From: Branchiostoma belcheri
Lineage: Eukaryota; Chordata; Leptocardii; Amphioxiformes; Branchiostomatidae
Reading direction: 5' to 3'
Assembly (NCBI RefSeq): GCF_001625305.1
Contig: NW_017803379.1
Location: 797,601-861,600, forward strand
Length of the DNA: 64,000 nt
Under the pieces are notes generated by a model. That model did not search any database. It saw nothing but the letters and a program-made list of their open reading frames with translations, and had not been told where the DNA came from. Position numbers and translations under genes: made by a program. Every line of letters starts with the position of its first letter. The stretch's first letter is position 1. Below are positions 32,701 through 46,300 of this stretch, piece after piece.

Positions 32701-34286
32701 GCTGTTCTGTTTTTGGAACATCTCGTTACCAAGTTTGGAACATTTTGGATTGCACAGAGTTTGGTCAGCACCAGAATCCACCGTTAGTGGTGAGGAATGA
32801 TTACATATCATCAGGATTTATGTTATAATAGATACTAGCTGGTTTTGTTAGTAGTGTGGGATTTTGTACACTACTTCTTATTCCACCTTTGGTGCACAGC
32901 TGATTCTTAATGAGGCATGTGATTTTTAAAAAATCTTTTCCAGTGTTGGGATTAGATTTTGAGGGATAGAAAAGGACAGAGCTCACTCAGGGTACCTAAT
33001 AGAGGAGTTTCAAGCTATGTTTAAAGCACATTTTTTATCATCAGAGTCTACCTATGATAGAAAAATTAGTCATGAATTTTGTTAATACATGTAGTAAGAG
33101 GTGGTCCAATAAGCTGATAGCACTAGTGGTTAAGTAGGCAAGAAAGACTGCAGAAATTGTTAGTGTCCTCTATATGAAGTTGTAAGTTATGAAGCAATTA
33201 AAGCAGCTTGTATGACAAGTCACCTTTCCTTTGGGGATGGGTAAGACTGTTCACACTCTGATGACTGACTGAGGCTGTCGTCATCAGTGGTGCAGGAGGT
33301 GATACTACTAGAGCGGTCCCGGGGAGGATGAAGCAGGCTGGGGCCCTGGTCTGACGACTGGCTCTCCCTGTCCTCACTCGAGTCGCGCTTGTAAGACCTT
33401 CTCTCTCTTTTTCTGAGTGGTATAACATTATCGATAACAATCATAAATCATTGTAGGTTTACAACTTTGCATACGAATAAGATTTGGTTCAGTGAGAGAT
33501 AATATCTATGGACTTCATATAACTGCAAAATTAATCACTTCAACATAAAATCTGCTACTCTTACAAACAAGGTCTAGAGGTCTGTTGGTCAGCAGAACTT
33601 GACCTACAAAACCTGAATTTCTTTATAAAAATCTGATGCTCTGTTGACACGGAAAGTGTCAAGATTTCATTTTGCCATCAAGATAGTGAATGAATGAATG
33701 AAGTCAGGCTTGTGCATTGCCGAATCACCTGTCCTTTGCTGATGTGTAGGAGGATTTGTCACTCTCTGACGTCTGACTGATGATACTGATGCTGTCCTCA
33801 TCAGTGGTACATGACGTCACACTGCTGGAGCGATCCCGCGGCACCGGCAGGCTCTGGGGCACAATCTGGGTACGATCCACCTGACGTTCCCGATTTTCAC
33901 TGGGATCTCGCTTGTGTGATCTCTTGTCCCTTTTTCTAGAATAAGGAATTTTAGATGGAATCAAACCCAAGTTTTGAGGCAGTTGTAACTACAAACATTG
34001 CCCAACAAATAATAGCAAGGATTTATTGACTCATTTGCATCAATCTTGTCCTGACTATGTCTAACTTTCCTATTGAACTATCAAAAATTTTTCTTCACTT
34101 TGCTGTGTATCAATTAATAGTTTGTGGTTATAAACCTGTGGATCTTGAGATCTCACCAGTGTCACTGACGAAAGGTAGTGGATACGACTGACCATTTCCG
34201 AAATCATATCAAATTGCTTGAGTACTGAAGACTACTCATCAGGAGATTGAAGATACATAGGATGGATGTGTGCTTATGTCATATAC

Positions 34287-34359
<73 letters not shown>

Positions 34360-37300
34360 TAAACATAAAGGTACAGTACCTGGCTGGGCTGGCTGTTTTA
34401 GTTTTCCCATGAGGAGATTTCTTCATCTTGAAGCCTCGTCTTATGTCCTCCAGCAGGTTGTCCACCATGCCTGGTGCTGCAGATGGACAAAAGCATCAGA
34501 GTAGGCAACCAACTAGGCAATTTCAGTAGGAAAATTTAACAGCGATCATCAAAGTACACCACCTGCACACACAAGTTACCACCTAGTAAAATTCAAACTA
34601 TTTCTGTCTTGCACCTAACTTGCACTGGTTCATGCACACAATATATAAAAGTGCATGTCAGAGTTTGCTGCACTGATTGCTAACACTTGTAAGATCATTG
34701 TTTGCTAAAGAGCTGCTTGACGTATAACATTACTGCTCCAAAATAAGATTATTTTTCCTCTACCTTCTGTTTCTGTGGGAGAGGCCGGTGCGCTGAAGCG
34801 GCCAGGCGGTGGGGCGTCAGCCTTCATGGCCTTCCTCCTGGCCTCAAACTCCTCCCGCTCACGTCGCTTCTTCTCTGCCATGTCCTCCTGCAGACGCCGC
34901 TGGATGTTCTCCTGAGAACGGAAAATCTCACAACATTTAGCAACCCTCAGCCTATGTGCTCAGCCTATCATCTGTAAATACTGCAAAGATTTTGACATCA
35001 GTATGACCTTGATGGACACACCTTGTGAGCTGTCTTGACCCTCTCACAGAATGTCTTGAAGATTTGCAGACACTCCTCAAGTTGGAAGCTGTTGGGGTCC
35101 TCACAGAAGTGGACAGCCAGCTTCCTGGCTAGCTGCTTGATGGTGCCCAGCTCTTTCTGCAGCTCACACACACTCACCATGGCTCGCTAGGGGATGATAG
35201 ATGTTAGAAGAGATGCCATATGCCATCCACATAGCATTGCTATAGAGCACGTGCAGTCAAGGACTGCGAGAAGGGATCACAACATCTTAACTTAGCTAGT
35301 ATCTTTACCTGATGCCTTTATCCCAGTGTTCACATCACACTTCAGAGAAGCCATGTGACAAGTCTCACCAGGTCGGTCTACTGAAGACTAGAGTGACTAG
35401 TCGAAGTTGAGCACATTCATCTTTTTTTGTTTTACCTTTTAACATCTTAAGTTAGACAAACCCATTAAGGCATTCAAACACACAGCCTGCACAGCCATTC
35501 TGTAAAATGGGCTAAGTTCTTGTTACTGGTATGATTTATCCTCTCCAGTGTTAACCCTTATGCAATCATCCATGGCTAGTGTGATAGAAAGAAGAGCTAC
35601 AGCGTTACCTCAACAAATGTTTGGAACTGCTCCTTAACATCATCCTCAGAGTTGGACAGCTGTTTGTGGAGACGGTGCAGTCCTGTCATCAGCTGCTGGA
35701 TCTCACTCCCCAGGCCTTCCAGGGATAATCTAAAGAATCATCACAAACATTAGAATTACACAATATAGCTGTTGCTATAGCTGTCTTCATATAATGTCTA
35801 TTCTGTAAAAAACCATTATGTAGGCGATAAGGAGGCTGTAGTCTTGATGGTAAAAGAACAAGTCAGAGTAATATCTGACCTTGCTGCTTCCTCTAGATGT
35901 TTCATGTCATCTGGGAAAGTCAAGATGGAAGGATCCTTCTCCTCCGCTTCCTACATGGACAGAAAACATAGAATCAAATAGACTGTATAGTGAGCAATCT
36001 GAGTTAAAGTATTGTTAATCGTTTTACCCATGCATACACCAATGATATTATAAGTTCCATTCAAGAGATGGTTACCTGATGGTTTCGAAACAAACAAAAA
36101 AGCATACGAAAGAATTCTTTCTTATCTCTTGTGTTTTTCCAGACTACAATTTCAAACCATGAACAAGAAAGCATTACTGCATGTTAATCATAAGCCCTGT
36201 GCTGGTACGAGAAATGCCACGTTACCTGCACTACAAAATGCATGAGGTTCATCTTTGGCTTGTTGGCTCTGGTGTCGACCAGGCGCAGAAGTGAGTGGAG
36301 CCGGAAGCCTGCAGCATTGCCAGCATACCCTCCCTGTACAAGGATGGAGTCTCCTTTTAGTTTATGATACATGCAACTTTGGTATCAACCTACCACATAT
36401 ACATGTAAGATACAAACTTCAAGGGTATGAATGCAAAGGAAGAAAGAAACTTAAGAAAGTCCATAGGGCATACTAAAAAAAGTAAAGAACATTTTGCACA
36501 TCAGCTCTGGAACAGATGCAACATTTTATGATTCTTTTATTGCCTATTTCTTGCATAGTAATAAGGTACAGTTCTTAATGGAGTATTAGAAAAATTAAGT
36601 CCTTTTTTTGAGTTACAAAAAAAACACACCGTAAGATTTATCAGCTCAATATGACTGTTACTTCCACAGCTATTATGTCCTTTGATTTGGGAAAATGCAA
36701 ATTACACAGAATCCAGCTTTTGATTTGAGAAAGAACAGCTGCAATGGTCTGATAAGGAAACTGAAACATTACAAGTACCTTGTGGCTATAAACATATTCA
36801 GAATGTTCCTTTCACCATGCACATGTAAATGTCAAAGGTATCTGTATCAGTAGTCATATGGTAGCACAGCACAGTATTATGTGTTCTGTTAATACATGGA
36901 ATAACAGGAATAGAGTGAACTATAAATTTTGCACTTGTCACTTCAAGGATAAATAGCTGAGTTGATGCAACTCACAAAGTTGAGGAAGTTCCCAGTGAGG
37001 AGGATGAGCTGTAGGATCCGCTGGAGTTTCTTGTTCTCCAGTAGGTCCTGGCAGGCCTGCTGGACAGTACGGATGGACGGCTTCAGGAACGCCATGCTGG
37101 CAGAAAACTCCTCCTTCATCACCATGCCTTCCACACGCAGGCGATAACTGCACAGAGGAATGGGCAGGAAATGATGTGAATCTAATATCCATTTTGTGTT
37201 CAGTTCGTTTCATTTAAGTTTTAATTCAACCCTTTTTTTTTCACCATCTTGCCTTCCTGATACCTCTTGACATACCCAGCATGATAAGATTTAAAAAATG

Positions 37301-40300
37301 TACCTCATTACAAAAAATGTGCCCTCATTACATTGTGTTGTGGTGTATTCCTTTAATCAATCTCACATGAATGATGAATCCCTCTGGTTAAGGGGGCAGG
37401 TGTTCAGATTAATAAGAAGCTGATTATTTATGGTAATTATTGAAGAAATGTCCAATCACAAAATCCAATCATCACCAGAAGGCAACTGATGGCCAATGAA
37501 TCAAGGATTTTATACTAAATGACTCATGAAAAAACTGACTCATGACTGAAAGATGTGGAATTTCCTTCACCTTGGAAGCTCTAACAGAAGGAGGAAGAAT
37601 TTCTCCGCTGCTCCCAGTTTGGTCTTGTCACCTTCGTAGGATGTCAGAAGCTCAATCTGTGTTCAGACATGATGAGATTGAAATATCACTTCCACATTGC
37701 AAACATACAAAAAAGTCACAATTACTAGATTTAGTTTCAATGTAATGTACATGGTAGAAAGCAGGGTGCACCATAGTATTAGCTTATAGTAAGAATGATA
37801 CACATTTGTACCTCTGTTTTCAGCATTGAGATACATATGACTTGAAGTCTAGCAGTGTGAAAATCAGCACCATGGACAGAGACCAAAAGGATGTAACATT
37901 TCACTTTGCAGATGCCCACCTTGTACAGTGATATGCAGTGTGAGCTCTTATTCAAAATACAGATTATACAGCATAGAAGATATTTCATATCATATTAGAG
38001 TTTGGAGATGCATGTACATACAATTACAGCCAAAACCCTTGCCAAGTGTAGGTATTGTTGGCCTGCACATGGCTGCCTGTCCCCTACTATAAACATCACA
38101 TCACCTAACACACTCAGCATTTGCCTCATAAACGTACTGTCAACAGAGTGGCAGGCAGACTTTATGACTTTATTGCATGCATTATCTAACACAGGTACGT
38201 ACTTCATGAGCCTGTGGCAGTAATCTCAGCAGTCCTTTCAGTCTCTCAGCACCCATTTTCTCAGGGTCACCTTGCTGTACCATGTCTATAATCTCTTCAT
38301 GGGAGCTATAAATGGAAACAGAATTTGTTTTGCATGAGAGGGCTCTTCTCAAATCCTTCCTGGAAGACTTGCTTCTGGTTTATGCTTCATGTTCTGTTCA
38401 GCCTCAGTTTTCTATAAAAAATAACTCCCGGCTTAGCTGGTCATCCTCAGGCTTACATGGTTTTCTACAGAAAAAATCCTATTACATCCTAACTGTTCCA
38501 TCTGTTTTCTTTAAAATCGAACTGAAGAAGAAGGATTACATTCTCCATTTGCTGATCCTCTGAAGTTGATTCTTGGATATCTGATTTTTTTTACCTCCTC
38601 AAAGATCTTCTCATCTTTTGTTCTGATTTCTTGGATATTGCCTTGGCCTTAAAGTCTTGGAATTTAAACCATGTGGTTAAAGGATTTTTATGAAGAATTA
38701 GTTGTTAAAGATCACTAATTTAAAACAGTAAACTGGTGTAAGTTAATGCAAAATATGTAAGATATTTAATCTTAGAAAATCATGGTGCTCAAAATGGTGC
38801 TCCAAATGTTCCAAGCTAAAAATTTTGTGTGTAATACAAAGCTATGTGTTCGTTAAGTTCTGCATATATATCATCATATGTGGAAGTGCATGATGTGTAT
38901 AAAATATAAACTGGACAACATTTCTACCAACTCAGTGACTATGGGAAACACTGATCTGATATCCTGGGAATCTTGTCGCACCTAGTCCACCGCACACTCT
39001 AAGCAGCAGTAAACGACCTACCATTTGAACTGTCGAAGGTAGATGTTGATGTTCAGACTCCTCTTCCCCTCCAGAAGGTTGACCTGCAACAATTGTTTTG
39101 TCTCACCACCAGGCAAGTAATGTGTGAAGTTAGTAATGGGATGGCATGCGGTGTTATGTACCACTACCTGATGTACATGTAGGGGCACCTTGGAGCTGCC
39201 CCACTTTAATGACAGATAAGGTGAAATGTTGAAACTGTATTTGCTACTTTTATGGACAATAAGTAAGAAAAAATACTCCAATGATATTACCTCGAAGATA
39301 AAGACTTGATAAAAGTTAAAACACTCGTGCCCTGACATTAGACTTTACCATTTTAAGTACGAAGCCACTTTGAAAAGTCGGGAAAAAAGTGCCTTCTGCT
39401 TCTACATGCATCTCAAACAAGCTACCCTAATACTGTTGTATCATTATACTGCTATCTATCCATTATAGTGCATTATTTGCATTTCCAGAGATGAACCTGA
39501 GAACAGGGCTAACAAACCCAATGTGATCTGCTAACTATGACACTAAAATCTGTGAGATTGGCTTAAAACTTTGGGTCATGTCGTTTTGATATGGAATATG
39601 GCCATTACAAGTAGATTTGATAGATTACAAGTACATCAGCATATAGGTATTGAAAAGACAAGTTAAAGGTGATCCTCACCTCCTCCTGTTTTTTCTTCCT
39701 CTCTCTGGTGGGAAGTTCTGTTTGACGGAAGAGCTCCTCTGCTCGGGAGAAATCCGGCTCAATCCTCTCCTCCCACTCACGGATCTTTGTCCACACATTG
39801 TTCTTACCTGAAAGTCAAGTTAAGAATTGACAAATATAATTTTTCTAGCCTTAAGAAGTCACAAAAAGCAAGACGTGATATGACAATGCACATGTTAAGG
39901 ACACAAATGTAAAAATATTCACAAATGTAGCTTTTCCTCTTTTAGATATCTATGCAATCTGTATGCAATACATCTTTGCAGTATTGTCTTTAATGAAAAT
40001 AATGGTTGTGGAAAGTGGCTACTTTCAAGAGATCTAACAGGGATATACTAAACCTCACCTGACATGGCATGTTGTGGGATCTTAACCCAGTTGACATGCT
40101 TGAGTTTCCCGGCTGGTTTGGGCACATTTGGGTGCACCGTTTCCTCCTTCCGCTCGATGAACGCCACTGGGATGCTCACACGTCCGGGGGGTGGGGCCGG
40201 CACAGGGGGNNNNNNNNNNNNNNNNNNNNGAGAGGGGGGTGGGGACGGGGAGGGGGACATGGATGTAGGTATGGGGGAGACAGTCTCTGCAGCAACCACT

Positions 40301-43300
40301 GCCTGCCCCTCGGCTGTGAAGACAACAATGGTGCCAGGTTGGGAAGACTGGGGCTGGGAGTAGCTGTAGGTGCCCTCTATAAGGGCGTGTGCAGTGCTGA
40401 TTGGGTACGCGTTTGTGGCAACTGTAGCTGCTAAGGTAGAAGATGCAACGGTAACAATGGTCGTGCCAGCTATGCCTGTTGACGGGATGACCTGACCAGT
40501 GGTGGTGTACAGCATGGGTGCTGCTGTGGTCGGGTAGGGTGCTACAACAGTACTCGGGTACGGAGCCACTGTGCTTGGGAATGATGCCGGAACAAGGGCA
40601 GAGCCGGTTGCAGCAGGCACGCCTGTGTACCCTGTTTCTGCATATGAAGCCTGGTGTCTGCTTTCCTGGATGGCTTCAGGATAGCCAGTTACAGGGTAGG
40701 GTGCGGGAACTGCAGGAATAATCCCCCCGCCCGCTTGCCTCTGGATGGCTTCAGCAGCAGCCTGGTTAGGTACGACTTGCGTCATTGAGGTTGTGTGTGT
40801 TGCAGAGACTACAGCACTTCCCCCACTGCTCGCAGCTCTGGCGTTTACGTCTACCACCTTGTCTGATATAGGTACGCCCTGGCTTGGCATGGCTGCCTGG
40901 ATAGGCATACTGGTACCAGAGGATGCGTATTGGACTGCTGTGTGATATGGCTTAACGTTAGCCCCCATTTGAGGCAGAGGTGCAGTGGGCAGAGGTGCGT
41001 TTGCAACATTGGGTTGTGCGGGATATGGATAACGCACTGGAGGGTACTGCTCCGGAGGGAAGGTACCATGTCTGTCGGGTACGTTCATGGAAGACATAGG
41101 GATGGCCTCTTCTCCGCTGTCTGTGTATTGCTGCATGAGGGCGTTGAAGCTTGCTAACATGCGGTTGACTGCCTGGGAGGGTTCAGGGGGAGCGGGGACT
41201 GATGCATCAGCCTGCTGGATGGACAGGACTGTTGTTGTTGACGAGGGAAACACGTCTGTTACGATAGAGCGAGGGAAGGGTGGTCGTGGGCCAATTCTTG
41301 TTCCAGCATGTTCCGCACTTTCCTCTCCCATTGTGAAGGGAGTTGGTATGGCTCCTGTTGGAATTGCAGCTTTCCTATGAACTTGTTGACCGACTAGTTC
41401 CTCCTCTATCCGTAACAGTTCATTATAATTGTACCTGTACAGCTCTTCTTCAGTTGGCCTGTGTGTTACAGGCCCAGTTTCCCTCGTAACACTTCTTCCC
41501 AGTTCTCCCCCAGTTTTTCCACATGATTGACACATCATGGTTCTGACTTTCTCCAGATCTATTGTCTTTTTACCCATTCTCTTTCTCTCATTCATGAGAG
41601 CCTCTATGTCCTTCATTAGCAAGTCAGTCTGTGCCTCAGAGTGAAGATTCTTTCTGGGCCTTTCAAGTGTCCTGTTCCCACCATCGTCCGTTCCCAGGGC
41701 CAACGTGTTTTCAATTTGCCATCGAATTTCCCGTACGCCCTGGGCGAGTAGCATGTCAGCCTGGTACCGTCTTTCTAATAATGTGGCCTTTTGTACGAGC
41801 CTGTCTAGTGTGTCCCAAACGACATCACTGAAGGAGTCTGTAGGGTCCAGTTGTAGAAGGTTGACCAGAATGTTGAGGAATGAGGAAGCCTGAGGACTGT
41901 AGGAAACCTGACAAAAAAAGATGTCAAGAGAAACCATTCTTAATTATCATCCAAATACTAAAGAAAAAAACAGGAATGTAAAATGAAGAACCCTTGAATT
42001 GTTCTGCACAATTTTAAAATAATTTTGGGGTGAATTTTCTCATAAAGAAATGTTTGCACTTATCTAGATATGTTGGACCCATACATTATCTAACTGTACA
42101 CTACAGCTGCCAAGATTGTCCAACCTTCTTAAAGATTGCATAGAAGACATCAATGTGAGATCCCAGGTCTATCTCCTCTGGATTGGACAGTTCTTCCTCA
42201 TCACTGAGTTTTTGCTCATCAAAGACTTCACATTGGATCAGCAGGTCTGGGTCGTCTCCACGCCTAGACACACAGTCAGGAGGACAAGCATACTAGTATT
42301 AGTTATTAAACATAACATATTCTGTGCACCACTAATAATTGGGAAACGAAAGCAATCTCAATCCAGTTTTAGCTGACTGAAGAGCTAATCAACTGGCCGT
42401 GACAGAAGACAGATGCTATGTACAGATTCATTACCTCCATGAAATGTGTCATGGAGGTTATATTTTCAGTTGCGTTTATCTGTCCGTCCGTCTGTTGGTC
42501 AACAAGATAACTCAAGAACGCCTGGATGGAATGGTTTCATACTTGGTGTGTTGGTAGGGTGTGACGAAAACTGGAAATGATTAGATTTTGGTCCCCCTAG
42601 TGGCTTCCCTTGGTACTGCAGTACTGCAGTGCTGCAGTGCAACTTCCGGTTTTGATATCTCGCGATCTGGACATGCTAGGGTCATGAAATTTGGATGATA
42701 GGTAGCTCTCGTGCTTGGGAAGAAGTCACATGAGGCCCCCTAGCGGCTTGTTCTGGAACTGCAGGATGGTTTCTTTAAAAATATTCGAGAGAGGATAACT
42801 GAACAACTGTTTGATGGATCGTCGTGATTTTTGGTATGTAGGTAGCTGAAATGATGCTTGACATGATTAAAATACAATTATGCAAATCAGGATCTAATTT
42901 TCATAATTAATGAGGGAATTCTATAAATCTGCTGTATTCCATATTAGGGCTATGAAACACTTTAGACATATGTAATTGAGAACAACAAGATCATTGGTAG
43001 ATATTGATTATGTAAATGAAGACCTAATTTGCATAATTAATGGAAAATTGCTTTACGAAAGCACTAAACATGTCATGGAGGTATGAGATTGTCGAACTCT
43101 AGTTTTTTCTGCTTTACATTCCCCTAGCTCTTTTTGTCAACCACAAAATGAACAGTAGACCACAGGACTGCGACCCTTTCCAGTAGCATAGATGTCATTT
43201 GAGTGACAACAGCCTGGATTTGAACAGGAGGTTTTTTGTTCATAGTGTATAGTGTTTTAGTCTTAGGGAACATACCTGAGATCTGTCATGATGTCAAGGA

Positions 43301-46300
43301 GCTGAAGCCCTGGAAGATAATGTTAACAATCATTCAATTAGTGAAATTAGTATTGTGAATACTTAGGTTTGGTACATCTCAAATATAATTTACATAATGA
43401 CTAGTGTTGCTGTTAAAGTTACTGAAAAAAAGCAGTTCACAAGGGTAAGCTAGTGATTGCTTGCATTTCTACAGACAAGAAAAATATAAAGGTCATTGAC
43501 TTTGGCACTTGATGCCCTTGAAAATTTGAAACACAGGACTTACAGAGATTGGCAAATCCCCAGTTCTTGGCTGCCTACTTCAGGGCAGAACAGAAGTCTC
43601 AAAGACTACTTGAAGACTCACCGCTTTATCTGAACCTCTATGCACCACTTAAAACCCTGTGCAAGTGTAATTCTAGGCTAATCAAATGGGTCCCAAGAAG
43701 GCAAGTTAAAACTTGAAGATTGATTCTCATCATGTAGGGCTTGATCCCCAGGATTACCAATAAACTCATTGCGGATGCGGATCCTGTCCTCCAGATCTTC
43801 AGTGGCCACGATGATACAGTTGATGAAGGCCATGAGGGTAGACTTGTAAGTTGTCACGTCTGCAAAGCGTAGCTCGTTGATGATGAGGCTGAAGCGGTAC
43901 CGCTGGTTCTTGGCAAGCTGCAGTCAGACATTCATAAACATTGTTTTAGACACTAGATTCCAACACTGAGTAAAGAGACTCTTTTTACACAACCAAGTGT
44001 TTCATTCATTCATTTTGACCGGATCACATTGCTATGCAGCACAGGTGTCTCTGCTGTAGATGCATGAAACGTCGGCTGTGAATAAGATACTTGGTTGTGC
44101 AAAAAGAATCTCTTTACTCAGTGACTTACCAACCTGATGAAACTATTCACATAGTGCAAATAGTGCTGACAAAATGAAAAAGTTTTACTTCTGCTTACTA
44201 TGAACAATAGGCTTGGATTGTTGTCAAGGGTTTTATGTTTAAATAATGTTATGAGAGACTGCCCATGGATATTAGCCTGGATAGTAAAGGGTCATCCAAT
44301 ACACTAAGAACTCTGGCTATGGCAGTTCAAAGGAAAGCAACATTTCACAGCCAATTGCACAGTAGGCCTTCTTTACCTTAGAAATGGCTCCAGAAATAGG
44401 CTAGTGCTCTTTCATTACAATTTTGCTGATGCATCAGAAGGAACTTATTGGCAAGAATGTTTGACTCAACAGATCCCAGCTGCCATCAATATCTGACCTC
44501 CCTTTGTGCCACACCCCAGAAACATCTTTGAAGCAGGCCTTCACGAGCGGATGTAAATTGGCAGGCTTTCCTGTATGGAGGCTGCTGTTTTAAAGTCCAT
44601 TCTTTACTCTGCTAATGCCCAAATGTATCTTCATATGGGACTGTGTTCAAGGCCCACTTGCTTGGCCAAATGAGTAGTGGGGATTGTAAAAATAATCAAG
44701 CCATCCATTCAAGATGCTCTCTGTGTAATAACAATTTCATTATCAGCACCAAGGAGAGAGCCACCCTTTGAAGACGTGGTGTGCTTAAAATGACTTGATT
44801 CAATGAACAGCTATTTGAAATCACCATTTTCACTGTTTTATGTTATATGAGAAGATAATAAGATAAATTTTTTGATGAAATGGCTATGGTTTGAGCAATA
44901 GAACAAGATAGATTGAATTTGGCAACTTTGGTTGTTATTGCAGCACAAGTGATAAGTGCAGGCTATTTGCACATCTATCACGTAGGACAGGTATTGATTT
45001 GGGAAACCCTTATCTATATACTGCATAACACGTCACACGGTCATTACTCTTCTGTGCTCTTGTTTTGGAACAATTACTTCTGTTACAAGTGGACCAGACT
45101 ATCAAAATCAACAACCTTATCAAGCATCTACTGTGCACTAAAACAATACAACACAACTCTATAATCTGTTGCTGACACTCTAAAAAAAAGGTGTCTGTAT
45201 CTGTATCTGTATAGCTGGTGAAACCGCCCTTAGGCGTTGACCCATTACAAATAAAATACAAAACAATATCTAGGACTTACAATAAAATTCTAAGGACAGT
45301 AAAATTTTGAGAGGAATATGAATTTCACATGATATTAGCCACAGCAACATTGGTCTACTGATACGAAATGGAATACATGTATGTACCTCAATTCATGCTA
45401 AATTTTAGGAAACGGCAGAATGAAAAGGTGGCAAATTTCCCATAGGAAATTCCTTCATCTCTGATGGTGGAATGCTTCATACCCTTGGGATATTCCGGCA
45501 TGCAAAGTTTCCACAAATATTCCAGTATATATGTGAACGGAATTTTTAAGAAGAGAAGTACTCGCTTCATGCATAGACCTGCCATTGTCAATAACTCAAG
45601 GTGCTTCAAGGTTGGAAATGCTCATGTGCATCAGTGCGAGGGAAGTGTTTTCATATATTATTCATATACTTCTCACAGGTATACAAGTGCCAAGAATAAT
45701 ATATCAGTATGCATTACATACTCCTATACACACCACTAATCACAAGATAACACATCAGAAAAGTTCACACAATTAAAACATTAACAATCGGTAATGTCAA
45801 ATGATCATATCTATATAAGGATGTTTAGCTTCAAACCCTATCTATGGGCACCATGCCTTAATACTGTGTACCAAATACATGATTGCATATTCATAATTCA
45901 TAGCAAATTTCAACTAAACCCTGCTTGAAGTAGACCAAGGTCTTGGATGCCACAGCAGTGGATACAATGATTAATGTAGAGTGAACATACTGGTTACTTA
46001 GGTCAATCTTAAAGCTTTGTAAGAAACAAAACATGAAGGAAGGGGGTGGGTGGGTGAGGGAGAGATTATGTGACATTTTTTGCTACAAAGATATGATAGA
46101 TAGGGTGTTACCTTATAATTTTCCAGGGCATCAATTGCGAGCTCGTATCCCTCCAGTGAGTAGACACAGATGGCAGAGAGCAGCTCAAAGACTTGTTTCT
46201 TCACCATCGTGTTCTCTGTGTCCAAGGCTGTGGAAAAATGGATTTGTGTCAGCTGTCAATCACTCTACAATGTTTCCTTTCCTGCTGGAGTCATGTAGGC

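Noticed and set aside
34247-34504. Frames coding His-Thr or Cys-Met repeats
   Set aside because: They are translations of the (ACATAC)n microsatellite.
40064-41380. Several plus-strand frames over the formin exon
   Set aside because: They are shadows of the minus-strand 616-codon exon, which shows family motifs; the plus frames show none.
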